Shown: positions 45,426 to 56,648, counted from the stretch's first letter. The stretch: 64,000 bases of DNA from Alteromonas sp. 1_MG-2023 (GCF_030547075.1 NZ_JAUOQH010000019.1:1-64000), one strand, 5' to 3'. Made by a program: numbers and translations. The notes: generated from the letters alone by a model not told the origin.

Positions 45426-48002
45426 ATGGATTGGAGTTCACCTAAAATGCAGCTTCACGACGGATTGTTGGGCTCTTTACAAGATAGTAGTTTGCCAGAG
45501 GTTACCTCGCGGTTGAGTGAAGCCAGGGTTAATGCAGAAGCTACCGCTGTCTTGCTTGTTTCGTCATCTCCTACTGCCACTTGCGCGGATATACTGTGCT
45601 GCGATGACAATCATGCCGATTCTGAGAAACAATCACTGGTCATGCCTAAGCATGCTCAGCTTCTGTTATCGATGACAGAAATGAGTGCCACATTACCAGG
45701 CAGCGATTTTGAATGGCCGGAGGCGCTAACCATTTGTAGCAGCCAAAATGTGATTGTAGGTGGAATAAAAGATTTTCAAGGCAATATTATTGGAGCCGTT
45801 CTGATTGTGCTGCGTTGTCATCAATTAACGAGCCAACAAAAAGACTACGCCAGTATAGCCCGCCAGCAAATAGAACTCAGTCTTCAATATAAACTTATTC
45901 AACATCCATTTACCGACAAGCTCGCTGAAAAAATTCAGTTGCTTAATGAAATTGGACGCATCTCTCATGTTGGTGGGTGGGAATTAGATTTACATGCAGA
46001 CCTTGTCTCGTGGACACGAGAAACCTACTTATTATTTGGCGTTACCCCGGGAAGAGATATTACAGTAGAGCGAGCGTTAGCCAACTTCCCCCAAGGGAGC
46101 CGAGAAAAAATTGCCAAAGCAATGAAAGCAGCAATAAAGTCATTGTCCACTTTTGCGTTAGAAGTAGAGTACATCAATGCTGAAGGTTATCGGCGCTGGC
46201 TGAAAATGACGGGCACACCTCAGTCAGAGGTAACCAGCTCGCATCAAGATAAGGTGTATAGGATTTATGGTTCTGTGCAGGATATAACGGAACATAAACG
46301 ATTATCCGATACACAACACAACTACACGGAATACCTTTCTACAATTTTAGATAGTATCTCTGATGCGCTTGTGACTATTGATGAAGATGGCACTGTGATC
46401 ACAGCCAACAATACGGTTGAGCACGTGTTAGGTTACAATGCTGATGAACTCATAGGGCAAGATATCTTTATTTTAGTGCCCAAAGTTGAATCACAACATA
46501 CCAGAGAATTTCTGAAAACGTTTATGAAGGGGGGCAGGAATACCGCCAAAGCCTCTTTAGAAAGTCATTTTGTTAGCCATAAAAATGGTGGCTTGATACC
46601 CGTTGATATTTCATTATCTTCTTTTCATTTTGATATGCAAAAGCGGATAGTGGTGGTAGTTCGAAATATGAGTGTTCGAAAACAATTAGCAGACCAAGTT
46701 TATCAAGACGCTTACTATGACAACATCACTCAATTGCCAAACGCTAAATTGTTCGAAAAAGGCTTGAAGTGTGCTATTCGAAAAGCGGGGGTAACCTACG
46801 CAGATATTTATTGCGCTCAAATAGCTATAGACAATATAAGTCAGTATAAGCAGGCGTTTGGCCAGCCTACCGCCGACTATGTAATGCGTATTCTTGCCTC
46901 TAGGCTCACTCGCACATTTTCTAAACCTTTCGCTATTTTCAGAGGCGCCGAAAACAATTTCTATTTGTTATACGAAGGTATCATCACCGAAGAAGACATG
47001 AACGCACGAAACGCTATAGATGCAGTTCGCCAGCAATTTGCCGATGAAGTGTGTAGCGATATTACCTTGCACAACAGCCTTCATAAAATATATGCAGTGG
47101 TAACCATTTGTCAGCTCAAAGGTATGGAGGCAAGCGTGACGAAAGTCAGGCATATGCTTAGGGAAGGGTATAACCAACTCAGCGCAAACCAAGTGAATAC
47201 GCCAGTGGTTTTTCATAGTGCTTCTAGTGTGGGTTATGACAGGTACAATTTCATACGCCAGTCTCTTGGTACTGCTGTTAGTAATCATGAGCTCTTTATA
47301 GAGTTGCAACCCCAATATGAAAGTGATGGCAGTATGGTGTGTGCTGAAGCATTGGTTCGTTGGCAGCACCCCCAATTAGGCTTAATTACCCCGGCTGAGT
47401 TTATTCCTATTGCCGAAGAGAGTGATGCGATAGTTGAAATTGGCCAATGGGTGATGAATGAATGTGGAAAGCTATTATGCGAGTGTAATGAAAGCGGTTT
47501 GAGAACACGGCTTTCAATTAATATAAGTGCCAAACATATGGCTAGAGCCGACTTTAGCGAAAAAATGCTAGCCGTGATCGCCCATTGGAATATTCCTAAA
47601 GGGAGCCTTACCATTGAACTTAGAGAAGCCGCACTTATAGGAAGTTTTGCTTTGGTGCGTAGTTCAATGAAAGAGCTAGCCGATAAAGGGGTATCATTCT
47701 CCATAGATCATTTTGGTAGTGGGAATTTAAATTTGAGTTACCTTAGTGACCTTTGTATAAAAGAAGTGAAACTTGATAGGCACTTTATCGATGAAGAAGA
47801 CGAGAAAGGGGCGCAAAGCCCGCTGCTAAACAGTATTTTCGATATTGCAAAAATCTTCGAATTAAGAACAGTGGCAGAAGGAATAGAAAATACCACGCAA
47901 TTTAACGACGCAATAAAGCGTGGTTGCCATGTTTTTCAAGGGTACTTTTTAGACAAGCCCCTTAATGTCAGAGATTGGCGAGCAAAATTACCAGTAAAAT
48001 AG
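45426..48002 (+). CDS. GAF-PAS-PAS-GGDEF-EAL signalling protein with degenerate catalytic motifs
   Basis: An 858-residue cytoplasmic multi-domain protein. A GAF-like domain (about 1-140), two PAS domains (about 170-290 and 295-410), a GGDEF-like domain (about 420-590) and an EAL domain (about 600-850). The GGDEF signature has become RGAENNF, so no cyclase activity is expected. In the EAL part, EALVRW, QGYF and AEGIE survive, but ELTES reads ELREA and DDFGTG reads DHFGSG, losing a metal-binding Asp. The protein may bind c-di-GMP without turning it over. An ATG at 45447 with GGAG 10 bases upstream is an alternative start. Confidence 0.82.
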   Translation: MDWSSPKMQLHDGLLGSLQDSSLPEVTSRLSEARVNAEATAVLLVSSSPTATCADILCCDDNHADSEKQSLVMPKHAQLLLSMTEMSATLPGSDFEWPEALTICSSQNVIVGGIKDFQGNIIGAVLIVLRCHQLTSQQKDYASIARQQIELSLQYKLIQHPFTDKLAEKIQLLNEIGRISHVGGWELDLHADLVSWTRETYLLFGVTPGRDITVERALANFPQGSREKIAKAMKAAIKSLSTFALEVEYINAEGYRRWLKMTGTPQSEVTSSHQDKVYRIYGSVQDITEHKRLSDTQHNYTEYLSTILDSISDALVTIDEDGTVITANNTVEHVLGYNADELIGQDIFILVPKVESQHTREFLKTFMKGGRNTAKASLESHFVSHKNGGLIPVDISLSSFHFDMQKRIVVVVRNMSVRKQLADQVYQDAYYDNITQLPNAKLFEKGLKCAIRKAGVTYADIYCAQIAIDNISQYKQAFGQPTADYVMRILASRLTRTFSKPFAIFRGAENNFYLLYEGIITEEDMNARNAIDAVRQQFADEVCSDITLHNSLHKIYAVVTICQLKGMEASVTKVRHMLREGYNQLSANQVNTPVVFHSASSVGYDRYNFIRQSLGTAVSNHELFIELQPQYESDGSMVCAEALVRWQHPQLGLITPAEFIPIAEESDAIVEIGQWVMNECGKLLCECNESGLRTRLSINISAKHMARADFSEKMLAVIAHWNIPKGSLTIELREAALIGSFALVRSSMKELADKGVSFSIDHFGSGNLNLSYLSDLCIKEVKLDRHFIDEEDEKGAQSPLLNSIFDIAKIFELRTVAEGIENTTQFNDAIKRGCHVFQGYFLDKPLNVRDWRAKLPVK

Positions 48003-48199
48003 TGTGCACCTGATTAAAGCAAACCAGATTAGGCCCAGCTATTTAGTCACAAGCACCAAATTCTTGACGCGGCTAATGCTAATATACAAGAAATAACTTC
48101 AATTTTTACAGTGGGTTAATTAACGTAAGCCTGAAGTCTTATACGAAAAATTCATGTTTATGCAGTAGGGTAAAGTAATACTCTATTGCGGAAACGGTC

Positions 48200-50092
48200 A
48201 TGAATTATCATCAAGAATATCAGGCGTCAATTGATAACCCAGAAGCATTTTGGCAAGACAAAGCACTGTATCTCGACTGGTTTACTCCCCCTAAAGCAGC
48301 CCTAAGCGAAAACACAAACGGCTACCCTCAGTGGTTCAAAGGGGGGAAGCTTAATACCAGTTATTTGGCGTTAGACCACCATGTAAAAGCAGGGCGCGGC
48401 GAAAACGCGGCGCTAATTTACGATTCCCCTGTGACGAACACGCAAGAAACCTGGACCTACAATACACTACTTAATGAAGTGGCCACGTTAGCGGGCGCGC
48501 TCACCAGTCTTGGTGTGACTAAAGGCGATACGGTTATTGTCTACATGCCGATGATCCCGCAGGCGGCGGTGGCAATGTTAGCGGTAGCAAGAATAGGGGC
48601 AATTCACTCGGTAGTATTCGGCGGCTTCGCCGCCAGTGAATTGGCCGTCAGAATTGATGATGCGGAACCTGCATTAATCATTACAGCGTCGTGCGGCATT
48701 GAAGGTAAAAAACTACTACCGTACAAGCCAATGGTTGATGATGCTATTGCCCTTGCTCACCATAAACCCGTAGGCTGCGTTGTTTATCAACGCAAGCAGC
48801 TTAACGCGACGCTTGTAGATGATTTTGACCACGATTGGCAAGCATTATGTAGTGCCAGTGAGCCAGTAGAGTGCACTCACGTTGATGCTACCGACCCCCT
48901 TTATATTTTGTATACCTCAGGCACAACGGGCAAACCTAAAGGGGTTGTGCGTGACAATGGGGGTCATGCAGTAGCACTTAATTATTCTATGCAGGCAATC
49001 TACAATATATCGCAAGATGATGTTTTCTGGGCAGCATCAGATGTAGGTTGGGTAGTAGGGCACTCGTATATTGTCTATGGGCCGCTAATTAAGGGCGCGA
49101 CTACCGTCATGTTTGAAGGTAAGCCAGTAGGGACACCAGATGCTGGTGCGTTTTGGCGCATGGTAGAGCAGCATAAAGTGAATGTACTGTTTGCAGCCCC
49201 AACCGCGTTTAGGGCGATTAGAAAAGAAGACCCTGAAGCTGATTGCATCGCCCGTTATGATTTAAGTAGCTTGCGTACTATTTTTATGGCGGGCGAGCGA
49301 CTAGACCCGCCCACGTATCATTGGACCGTAGAAAAAACCGGTAAACCCGTGGTTGATCATTGGTGGCAAACAGAAACCGGATGGCCCATTTGTTCAAACC
49401 CTATTGGCATTGAATCGCTTAGCACTAAACCGGGTTCATCTAGCGTGCCCACACCGGGATTTAATGTGAAAGTGCTTGCTGCTAACGGTCAACAAGTCGC
49501 CACTAACGCAAAAGGTGCTATCGCGATTTCGTTACCATTACCTCCAGGGTGTTTAAGTACTATTTGGCGAGATCATAAGCGTTTCACCCAAGGATATTTA
49601 CAAGAGTTTAAAGGTTATTACAGTACAGGTGACAATGGTTATATAGATGACGAAGGCTTTGTTTTTATTATGGGCAGAACCGATGATGTCATTAATGTAG
49701 CAGGGCATCGGTTGTCGACAGGGGAAATGGAAGAGGTATTAGCCTCACACGATGCCGTTGCCGAATGCAGTGTCATTGGCGTTGCAGATGCGCTAAAAGG
49801 ACAGGTGCCTGTAGGGTTAGTGCTACTTAAAGATGGTATACAGATAGATGAAAGTGCACTTGAAAAAGAGCTTATTGCTAAAGTACGAAATACCATAGGG
49901 CCAGTGGCGAGCTTTAAGCGTGCGGTTATTGTAAACCGCTTGCCTAAAACACGGTCAGGAAAAATATTGCGTAAGCTACTTAGGCAAATTGCAGCGGATG
50001 AGCCTATTAATATACCGTCTACCATCGACGATCCGGCCAGTGTGACAGAGATTGCTGATTTAATGAAACACAAAGGCTTAGTTGAACGCTAA
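48200..50092 (+). CDS. prpE: Propionyl-CoA synthetase
   Basis: AMP-forming acyl-CoA ligase of 630 residues, the PrpE/Acs length. It contains YTSGTTGKPKGVVRD (P-loop), VFWAASDVGWVVGHSYIVYGP across two lines, WWQTETGWPICSNP and STGDNGYIDDEGFVFIMGRTDDVINV, with the catalytic Lys in KTRSGKILRK. The QTETG and SNPIG sequences favour propionate over acetate as substrate. No methylcitrate-cycle genes are next to it, so it is a stand-alone activator of short-chain acids. Convergent with the cytochrome b gene. Confidence 0.92.
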   Translation: MNYHQEYQASIDNPEAFWQDKALYLDWFTPPKAALSENTNGYPQWFKGGKLNTSYLALDHHVKAGRGENAALIYDSPVTNTQETWTYNTLLNEVATLAGALTSLGVTKGDTVIVYMPMIPQAAVAMLAVARIGAIHSVVFGGFAASELAVRIDDAEPALIITASCGIEGKKLLPYKPMVDDAIALAHHKPVGCVVYQRKQLNATLVDDFDHDWQALCSASEPVECTHVDATDPLYILYTSGTTGKPKGVVRDNGGHAVALNYSMQAIYNISQDDVFWAASDVGWVVGHSYIVYGPLIKGATTVMFEGKPVGTPDAGAFWRMVEQHKVNVLFAAPTAFRAIRKEDPEADCIARYDLSSLRTIFMAGERLDPPTYHWTVEKTGKPVVDHWWQTETGWPICSNPIGIESLSTKPGSSSVPTPGFNVKVLAANGQQVATNAKGAIAISLPLPPGCLSTIWRDHKRFTQGYLQEFKGYYSTGDNGYIDDEGFVFIMGRTDDVINVAGHRLSTGEMEEVLASHDAVAECSVIGVADALKGQVPVGLVLLKDGIQIDESALEKELIAKVRNTIGPVASFKRAVIVNRLPKTRSGKILRKLLRQIAADEPINIPSTIDDPASVTEIADLMKHKGLVER

Positions 50093-50131
50093 GCCTTACT
50101 TACCCAGGTGCGTAGTCAGCCACATGGGCAG

Positions 50132-50812
50132 TTAAAAGTACTCTTCCACTTCAGGTGTGGGGGGCGCAATCTCTATCGCGTAATAAAGCGCAGCCGCTGT
50201 TACTAGGGCAATAGCCAGCGCAAGCCAAAGACGAGACGAAGGAATGGGCTTGTCGTTGGTGTCTTTTTTGCCATGAAACATAGGGGGCACAAGTTTCTGC
50301 TTTTTATACACGGCATAAAACCCAATAGCGGCAACATGTAAGCCTATTACCCACAGTAAAATTTCAAAAGCAAGATGGTGCAAGGTATTCATTAGTTCTA
50401 ATGTGCTACCGCTGACAAGATGGCGGTAGGGGCCATCTAGAAAAATATCGTCGGTCATGAATAGACCACTTACCGCTTGCACCAATAAGAGTAAAAGCAT
50501 TACCACCACAAACCAGCCTCCAAGAGGGTTGTGGCCTGCCACGGCGGCACTGTTTTTATCAAACAGCGTACGCAGATAACCTATTACCGCACTTGGCCCT
50601 TTCACAAATTGACTAAAGCGGGCATAAGTTGGACCTATCATTCCCCAGATGAATCGAAATACTAAAAGCCCCAAGGTAAAGTAGCCAATATAGAAATGCC
50701 ATTGGGTCGCATCGTCCATCCACTCAGCGGTAACATATTGTGCTGCAATACTGGCAACCAGTAACCAGTGGAAAAGCCGGGTGGGGAGATCCCATATAAG
50801 CTGTTGACGCAT
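50132..50812 (-). CDS. Prokaryotic cytochrome b561-family protein
   Basis: Inner-membrane dihaem-type cytochrome b, about 226 residues from the ATG at 50812, which has AGG 8 bases upstream; a longer reading begins with a TTG at 50845. It opens WDLPTRLFHWLLVASI, then four membrane segments (about 15-35, 45-65, 100-120, 145-170) and a fifth near the C terminus. His residues in RLFHWL, MNTLHHLAFE and GLHVAA fit haem ligation. Likely electron donor or acceptor for a c-type cytochrome. Confidence 0.85.
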   Translation of the reverse strand: MRQQLIWDLPTRLFHWLLVASIAAQYVTAEWMDDATQWHFYIGYFTLGLLVFRFIWGMIGPTYARFSQFVKGPSAVIGYLRTLFDKNSAAVAGHNPLGGWFVVVMLLLLLVQAVSGLFMTDDIFLDGPYRHLVSGSTLELMNTLHHLAFEILLWVIGLHVAAIGFYAVYKKQKLVPPMFHGKKDTNDKPIPSSRLWLALAIALVTAAALYYAIEIAPPTPEVEEYF

Positions 50813-51055
50813 ATTATTCTGCCTATGTGTTTTGAAATAATTCAATAAACCTTAATTTAAACGATATTCAGGTCTTGGTGTAAACCCGCTTACTTTCATG
50901 CTAGCTATTTTCACGGCTAAAAACGATAGGTTGCCCGCCTTTTTTGTATTAATGCCATAATTTTTCAATTATCGGCAATAATTAAGCTTATCTCGTTGCA
51001 ATAGTAACTGCATTTGGCAAAATGCCGTTACTGTTAAAGGAAAAGAATAACGTAA

Positions 51056-51853
51056 ATGAAAGTAGGTTTATTTGGCGCTAATGGGCGCATGGGGCGAGTG
51101 CTTATCGAAGCACTAGATCAAAACGAGAATGCAGAATTGAGTGTTGCTACGGTGCGCGATGATTCTCCTTGGGTTGGTATGAATGTGGGCGAGCTGGCTG
51201 GTATTGGTAAAAAGCCAATTGACTGCTTAGGCATGTCTGCTTTAACCCAACAACACGCTGATGTAATGATTGATTTTACCTTACCTGTGGTATTTGAAAA
51301 TAACATCGAATGGTGTGTGGCTAATAATATGCCGGTGGTCATTGGTACTACTGGGCTAAGTGAAAGTCAGTTGGCTACGCTAGATGAAGCGGCTAAAAAC
51401 ATTCCTATCGTATTTGCAGCTAATTACAGCGTGGGCGTTAACCTCATGTTGTCTTTGGTTCGGCAGGCCGCGAAGGCCTTGGGGAATACAGCTGATATAG
51501 AAATTACTGAAGCCCATCACAGATTCAAACAAGATGCGCCTTCGGGCACCGCCATGGCCATTGGTGAAGCCATTGCCGATGAGCTAGGTCGCGACCTTAA
51601 AACCTGTGCTGTTTACGGCCGTGAAGGCAAAGAGCCTGAGCGAGACCAAGGCACTATCGGTTTTGCTACCGTTCGCGCAGGCGATATTGTAGGTGAGCAC
51701 ACCGCATTGTTTGCCGATATTGGTGAGCGTTTAGAAATAACGCACAAAGCATCAAGTCGTTTAACGTTTGCAAAAGGCGCGGTCCATGCAGCTCAGTGGC
51801 TTCACGGTAAGCCGGCAGGGTTATATTCAATGGTTGATGTTTTAGATTTATAA
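51056..51853 (+). CDS. dapB: 4-hydroxy-tetrahydrodipicolinate reductase
   Basis: Lysine/peptidoglycan pathway enzyme of 265 residues. The Rossmann motif GANGRMGRVL is at residues 8-17; VIGTTGLSE and the substrate-binding EAHHRFKQDAPSGTA (catalytic His-His) follow, then TIGFATVRAGDIVGEHT. The dapB-carA-carB-greA order is conserved in gammaproteobacteria. No clear terminator separates it from the carAB promoter region. Confidence 0.97.
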   Translation: MKVGLFGANGRMGRVLIEALDQNENAELSVATVRDDSPWVGMNVGELAGIGKKPIDCLGMSALTQQHADVMIDFTLPVVFENNIEWCVANNMPVVIGTTGLSESQLATLDEAAKNIPIVFAANYSVGVNLMLSLVRQAAKALGNTADIEITEAHHRFKQDAPSGTAMAIGEAIADELGRDLKTCAVYGREGKEPERDQGTIGFATVRAGDIVGEHTALFADIGERLEITHKASSRLTFAKGAVHAAQWLHGKPAGLYSMVDVLDL

Positions 51854-51994
51854 TACCGAATAAACGCTGCAAAGGTGCTTTCAACTTTAACAGCGGCTTA
51901 AGTACTATTAATGCGTGCTAATAAGTGGTGGTTTTGGCGGTTATACAGGGTAAATGAGTTTAAGTGGTTATTTTAATGATTTTTAATATTTAAA

Positions 51995-52023
51995 TTAGAC
52001 ATTTTTAGTCAGTCATGTATACT
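51995..52023 (+). promoter_or_regulatory. Sigma-70 promoter for carAB
   Basis: TTAGAC (51995-52000) and TATACT (52018-52023) with a 17-bp spacer and a TG dinucleotide just before the -10. It predicts an mRNA leader of about 170 nt before carA. Confidence 0.7.
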
Positions 52024-52055
52024 CGCCGGAATTTGCCCGAATTTCGTATTCTAAA

Positions 52056-52175
52056 GCTATAAAACTGGCTGTAGAACACGGTTTTATTAGCTGCAAAGAT
52101 CGTAAAATGAGCGCTGTTAAATCAGTACTCTCATTTTTTGTGGGGTTTGGACAGAAATTCTGTTCAAACACATAG
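52056..52175 (+). promoter_or_regulatory. Structured carAB leader with terminator-like hairpin and a short ORF
   Basis: Three stem-loops occur in series. GCTATAAAAC/GTTTTATTAGC spans 52056-52091, with one bulge. AAAATGAG/CTCATTTT (52104-52137) is followed by two more T residues and looks like a weak intrinsic terminator. GTTTGGACAG/CTGTTCAAAC (52145-52169) is 10 bp. A 22-codon ORF, 52107-52175, starts within the terminator stem, without a clear ribosome site. The layout suggests attenuation; the signal is unknown. Confidence 0.5.
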
Positions 52176-52198
52176 TTATCCTTAATCTGGAGGTTGAC

Positions 52199-53329
52199 TT
52201 GGCTAATTCTGCCCTTTTGGTGTTAGAGGATGGTTCTGTCTTTAAAGGAACGGCGATAGGTGCGCAAGGCACTGCCGTTGGTGAAGTTGTTTTTAATACT
52301 TCAATGACAGGCTATCAAGAAATCATCACTGACCCATCCTACGCTGAACAAATCATTACCCTTACTTATCCACATATTGGCAATACCGGTATTAACGAAG
52401 AAGACGTTGAAGCAGATAAAATCTGGTCTAAAGGTCTTATTATTCGTGACTTACCCCTCGTTGCTAGTAATTTCCGTCAACAACAAACGTTATCTGAATA
52501 CCTCAAAGCCAAAGGCGTTGTAGGTATAGCCGATATCGACACCCGTCGTTTAACACGTATTTTACGTGATAAAGGCGCGCAAAACGGCTGCATCGTTTGT
52601 ACTGATGAGTTAGATGAAGCGAGCGCGTTAGCACAAGCAAAAGATTATCCTGGCTTGAAAGGCATGGATTTGGCAAAAGTAGTAAGTATTACTGAGCCAA
52701 AAACATGGACTGAAGGCAGTTGGAAATTAGGCGAAGGGTATATCACTCCAGCCGATAGCAAATATCATGTAGTGGCATACGATTACGGCGTTAAGAGCAA
52801 CATTCTACGCTTGCTTGCAGACCGTGGTTGTCGCATTACCTTGGTACCAGCGCAAACGTCTGCTGAAGAAGTGTTAGCTATGCAGCCTGATGGTGTGTTC
52901 TTATCTAACGGCCCTGGTGATCCTGAGCCATGTGATTATGCCATATCAGCGATTAAAACTATCGTTGAGACAGGGTTGCCAGTGTTTGGTATCTGTTTAG
53001 GACATCAACTACTTGCCCTAGCCAGTGGTGCTACTACGGTGAAAATGAAGTTTGGTCACCATGGTGCTAACCACCCAGTGAAAGACTTAAAACGCAATGT
53101 GGTTATGATCACCAGTCAAAACCATGGCTTCGCTGTAGATGAATCAAGCCTTCCTTCTAATTTAGAAGTAACGCATGTTTCGTTGTTCGATAAGTCGTTA
53201 CAAGGTATTCATCGTACCGATAAGCCAGCGTTTAGTTTCCAAGGGCACCCAGAAGCAAGCCCAGGACCGCACGAAGCTGCGCCGCTATTCGACCACTTCA
53301 TTGAATTAATCGAACAACACAAGCAGTAG
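52199..53329 (+). CDS. carA: Carbamoyl-phosphate synthase small subunit
   Basis: Glutaminase subunit supplying ammonia for carbamoyl phosphate (pyrimidines and arginine). 376 residues, with [19 protein letters not shown] and [12 protein letters not shown], nucleophile Cys in [10 protein letters not shown] and His-Glu in GHPEASPGP. The start is a TTG at 52199 with a strong GGAGG 5 bases upstream; E. coli carA also begins with UUG, so the rare start seems conserved. It overlaps nothing and lies 13 bp before carB. Confidence 0.97.
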   Translation: MANSALLVLEDGSVFKGTAIGAQGTAVGEVVFNTSMTGYQEIITDPSYAEQIITLTYPHIGNTGINEEDVEADKIWSKGLIIRDLPLVASNFRQQQTLSEYLKAKGVVGIADIDTRRLTRILRDKGAQNGCIVCTDELDEASALAQAKDYPGLKGMDLAKVVSITEPKTWTEGSWKLGEGYITPADSKYHVVAYDYGVKSNILRLLADRGCRITLVPAQTSAEEVLAMQPDGVFLSNGPGDPEPCDYAISAIKTIVETGLPVFGICLGHQLLALASGATTVKMKFGHHGANHPVKDLKRNVVMITSQNHGFAVDESSLPSNLEVTHVSLFDKSLQGIHRTDKPAFSFQGHPEASPGPHEAAPLFDHFIELIEQHKQ

Positions 53330-53342
53330 GAACGAGCCCGCT

Positions 53343-56300
53343 ATGCCAAAACGTACCGACATAAAAAGTATTCTCATCATAGGTGCTGGCCCTATTGTCA
53401 TTGGCCAGGCCTGCGAGTTTGACTATTCAGGCGCTCAAGCATGTAAAGCGCTACGCGAAGAAGGTTATCGCGTAATTCTGGTTAACTCGAATCCCGCCAC
53501 TATCATGACCGATCCTGAAATGGCCGATGCAACATACATCGAGCCCATTCATTGGGAAGTGGTACGCAAAATTATCGAAAAAGAGCGTCCGGACGCTATT
53601 CTGCCAACCATGGGCGGACAAACCGCGCTTAACTGCGCGCTCGATTTGGATCATCACGGTGTATTGAAAGAGTTCAGTGTTGAACTTATCGGTGCAACGG
53701 CTGATGCTATCGATAAAGCGGAAAACCGTGAGCGCTTCGACAAGGCAATGAAAAACATTGGTCTTGAATGCCCACGTGCTGAAATTGCACAAAGCATGGA
53801 TCAAGCCCACGATGTATTAACGCGCATTGGCTTTCCTTGTATCATTCGTCCATCATTCACCATGGGTGGAAGCGGCGGCGGTATTGCATACAATATTGAC
53901 GAATTTAACGAAATTTGTGGCCGTGGTCTCGACCTTTCACCTACCAAAGAACTCCTTATTGATGAGTCGTTAATTGGTTGGAAAGAATACGAGATGGAAG
54001 TAGTTCGCGACCGTGCAGATAACTGCATTATCGTGTGTACTATTGAAAACTTCGACGCCATGGGTGTACATACTGGTGATTCAATCACAGTAGCGCCAGC
54101 GCAAACCCTTACTGACAAAGAATTCCAGCTAATGCGTAATGCTGCTATGGCAGTATTGCGTGAAATCGGTGTTGAAACCGGTGGCTCGAACGTTCAGTTC
54201 GGTGTTGATCCAAACACAGGCCGAATGGTGATCATCGAGATGAACCCGCGTGTATCGCGTTCATCTGCATTAGCATCAAAAGCCACAGGTTTCCCAATTG
54301 CCAAAGTGGCTGCCAAGTTAGCCATTGGTTACACCCTTGATGAGCTTGCTAACGATATTACTGGTGGTTTAACACCAGCATCGTTTGAGCCTTCAATCGA
54401 TTATGTAGTCACAAAAATTCCTCGCTTTAACTTTGAAAAATTTGCTGGCGCGAACGATCGCTTAACCACGCAAATGAAATCAGTGGGCGAAGTAATGGCG
54501 ATTGGTCGTAACCAACAAGAGTCATTACAAAAAGCACTTCGTGGCCTTGAAGTTGGCGCGAATGGCTTGAACTCAATGGTCGATTTAGAAGACCCTGAAG
54601 CACGCAATAAAGTTATTTACGAACTACGTGAACCTGGTGCTGAGCGTATTTGGTATATTGGCGATGCGTTCCGCATGGGCATGACCGTTGATGAAGTATT
54701 TACCCTCACCAACGTAGACCGTTGGTACTTAGTTCAGCTTGAAGAGCTTATTCAACTTGAAGCTCAAGTTGCTGAGTGCGGCTTGCACGGCATTGATGAA
54801 GACCTTATGCGCAAACTTAAGCGCAAAGGTTTCTCTGACTCTCGTTTAGCAGAGCTAACGAAAGTGGCGGAAGGTGACATTCGTGAAACCCGTCGCGGCT
54901 TTGGTGTAACGCCAGTGTATAAGCGTGTTGATACTTGTGCGGCAGAGTTTTCTACCAGCACAGCTTACATGTATTCAACCTACGATGAAGAGTGTGAAGC
55001 TGACCCCACTGACAACGATAAGATTATGGTGTTAGGCGGCGGTCCAAACCGTATCGGCCAAGGGATTGAGTTTGATTACTGTTGTGTTCACGCGGCGCTT
55101 TCAATGCGTGAAGACGGTTACGAAACCATTATGGTTAACTGTAATCCTGAAACGGTTTCTACTGACTATGACACATCTGACCGCTTGTACTTCGAACCGG
55201 TTACGCTTGAAGACGTGCTTGAGATTGTGGCTAAAGAAAAGCCAAAAGGCGTGATAGTGCAATACGGTGGCCAAACGCCGCTTAAATTGGCACGTGCCCT
55301 TGAAGCTGCTGGTGTACCTATTATTGGTACGTCGCCTGAAGCTATCGATAGAGCAGAAGATCGTGAACGTTTCCAGCAAATGGTAAACAAGCTAGGCCTT
55401 AAACAGCCTGCGAATGCTACCGTGACCAATATTGAGCAAGCCCTTGCAATGGCTGACGGTATTGGCTTCCCACTTGTAGTACGTCCATCGTACGTACTCG
55501 GTGGTCGCGCAATGGAAATTGTTTATGACCTTAAAGACTTAAAACGCTACCTAACGGAAGCGGTTAAGGTTTCTAACGATTCTCCTGTATTGCTAGACCG
55601 CTTCTTAGATGACGCGATCGAAGTTGATATCGATGCAATTTGCGACGGTAAAGAAGTGGTGATTGGCGGTATCATGGAACATATTGAGCAAGCCGGTGTT
55701 CACTCTGGTGATTCAGCCTGTTCATTACCACCACACTCTTTAAGCAAAGAGATTCAAGACACTATGCGTGAACAAGTGAAAGCCATGGCGCTTGAACTTG
55801 GTGTAGTTGGCCTGATGAATACACAATTCGCGGTAAAAGATGGCGAAGTGTACTTAATTGAGGTTAACCCACGTGCAGCACGAACAGTGCCATTTGTGTC
55901 GAAAGCCACAGGTGTTCCACTTGCTAAAGTGGCTGCGCGCGCCATGGCGGGTGTTAGCTTGGCAGAGCAGGGTGTTACGACAGAAATTATTCCTCCGTTC
56001 TACTCTGTGAAAGAAGTGGTATTGCCGTTTGCTAAATTCCAAGGTGTTGACCCACTATTAGGCCCAGAAATGCGCTCTACTGGCGAAGTGATGGGTGTGG
56101 GTGATACCTTCGAAGAAGCGTATGCTAAAGCTAACTTAGGTGCAGGCGCGCCATTACCTAAATCAGGTAAAGCGTTAATCTCTGTACGTAATAACGATAA
56201 GAATAAAATTATTGAATTAGCCAAAGCATTGAACGGTGCTGGATTTAGCATTGAAGCGACTCGCGGTACAGCGACAACACTTTATGATGCAGGTATTGCC

Positions 56301-56558
56301 TGCTCTGTAGTGAATAAGCTGTCTGAAGGTCGTCCTAACATTGTGGACTCTATCAAAAACGGTGAGTACGCCTATATCATCAATACAACGGAAGGTCGCC
56401 AAGCGATTACCGACTCGGTTTATATTCGCCGAGAAGCATTGTTGAATAAGGTTACCTACACCACCACAATGAATGCTGCTTTTGCCACTATTCGTGCGAA
56501 GTCAGCAGACGATCGTGACAAGGTTGCTTCAGTACAAGAGCTTCACGCAAGACTCTAA
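53343..56558 (+). CDS. carB: Carbamoyl-phosphate synthase large subunit
   Basis: Two tandem ATP-grasp halves make carbamoyl phosphate from bicarbonate, ammonia and two ATP. 1071 residues: first half with [20 protein letters not shown] and [11 protein letters not shown], oligomerisation domain, second half with [20 protein letters not shown] and [12 protein letters not shown], then the C-terminal MGS-type allosteric domain (about 935-1071). No truncation. Same operon as carA. Confidence 0.98.
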   Translation: MPKRTDIKSILIIGAGPIVIGQACEFDYSGAQACKALREEGYRVILVNSNPATIMTDPEMADATYIEPIHWEVVRKIIEKERPDAILPTMGGQTALNCALDLDHHGVLKEFSVELIGATADAIDKAENRERFDKAMKNIGLECPRAEIAQSMDQAHDVLTRIGFPCIIRPSFTMGGSGGGIAYNIDEFNEICGRGLDLSPTKELLIDESLIGWKEYEMEVVRDRADNCIIVCTIENFDAMGVHTGDSITVAPAQTLTDKEFQLMRNAAMAVLREIGVETGGSNVQFGVDPNTGRMVIIEMNPRVSRSSALASKATGFPIAKVAAKLAIGYTLDELANDITGGLTPASFEPSIDYVVTKIPRFNFEKFAGANDRLTTQMKSVGEVMAIGRNQQESLQKALRGLEVGANGLNSMVDLEDPEARNKVIYELREPGAERIWYIGDAFRMGMTVDEVFTLTNVDRWYLVQLEELIQLEAQVAECGLHGIDEDLMRKLKRKGFSDSRLAELTKVAEGDIRETRRGFGVTPVYKRVDTCAAEFSTSTAYMYSTYDEECEADPTDNDKIMVLGGGPNRIGQGIEFDYCCVHAALSMREDGYETIMVNCNPETVSTDYDTSDRLYFEPVTLEDVLEIVAKEKPKGVIVQYGGQTPLKLARALEAAGVPIIGTSPEAIDRAEDRERFQQMVNKLGLKQPANATVTNIEQALAMADGIGFPLVVRPSYVLGGRAMEIVYDLKDLKRYLTEAVKVSNDSPVLLDRFLDDAIEVDIDAICDGKEVVIGGIMEHIEQAGVHSGDSACSLPPHSLSKEIQDTMREQVKAMALELGVVGLMNTQFAVKDGEVYLIEVNPRAARTVPFVSKATGVPLAKVAARAMAGVSLAEQGVTTEIIPPFYSVKEVVLPFAKFQGVDPLLGPEMRSTGEVMGVGDTFEEAYAKANLGAGAPLPKSGKALISVRNNDKNKIIELAKALNGAGFSIEATRGTATTLYDAGIACSVVNKLSEGRPNIVDSIKNGEYAYIINTTEGRQAITDSVYIRREALLNKVTYTTTMNAAFATIRAKSADDRDKVASVQELHARL

Positions 56559-56576
56559 CACTGATGACATTACATG

Positions 56577-56648
56577 GGATACGCGGTATCCTGTGTATAT
56601 GACACTTATGTGAACCAATCAAAAGTGCGCCGGAAGGCGCACTTTTTT
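56577..56648 (+). terminator. Hairpins and terminator between carB and greA
   Basis: GGATAC/GTATCC (56577-56591, extendable outward with wobble pairs) is followed by the strong stem AAAGTGCGCC/GGCGCACTTT with six T residues (56622-56648). It should end most carAB transcripts, so greA probably has its own promoter close to the start. Confidence 0.85.

Noticed and set aside
52141-52170. TTTGGACAG near carA as a member of the dispersed repeat family
   Set aside because: Lacks the CAC part of the core and forms one arm of a local hairpin instead.
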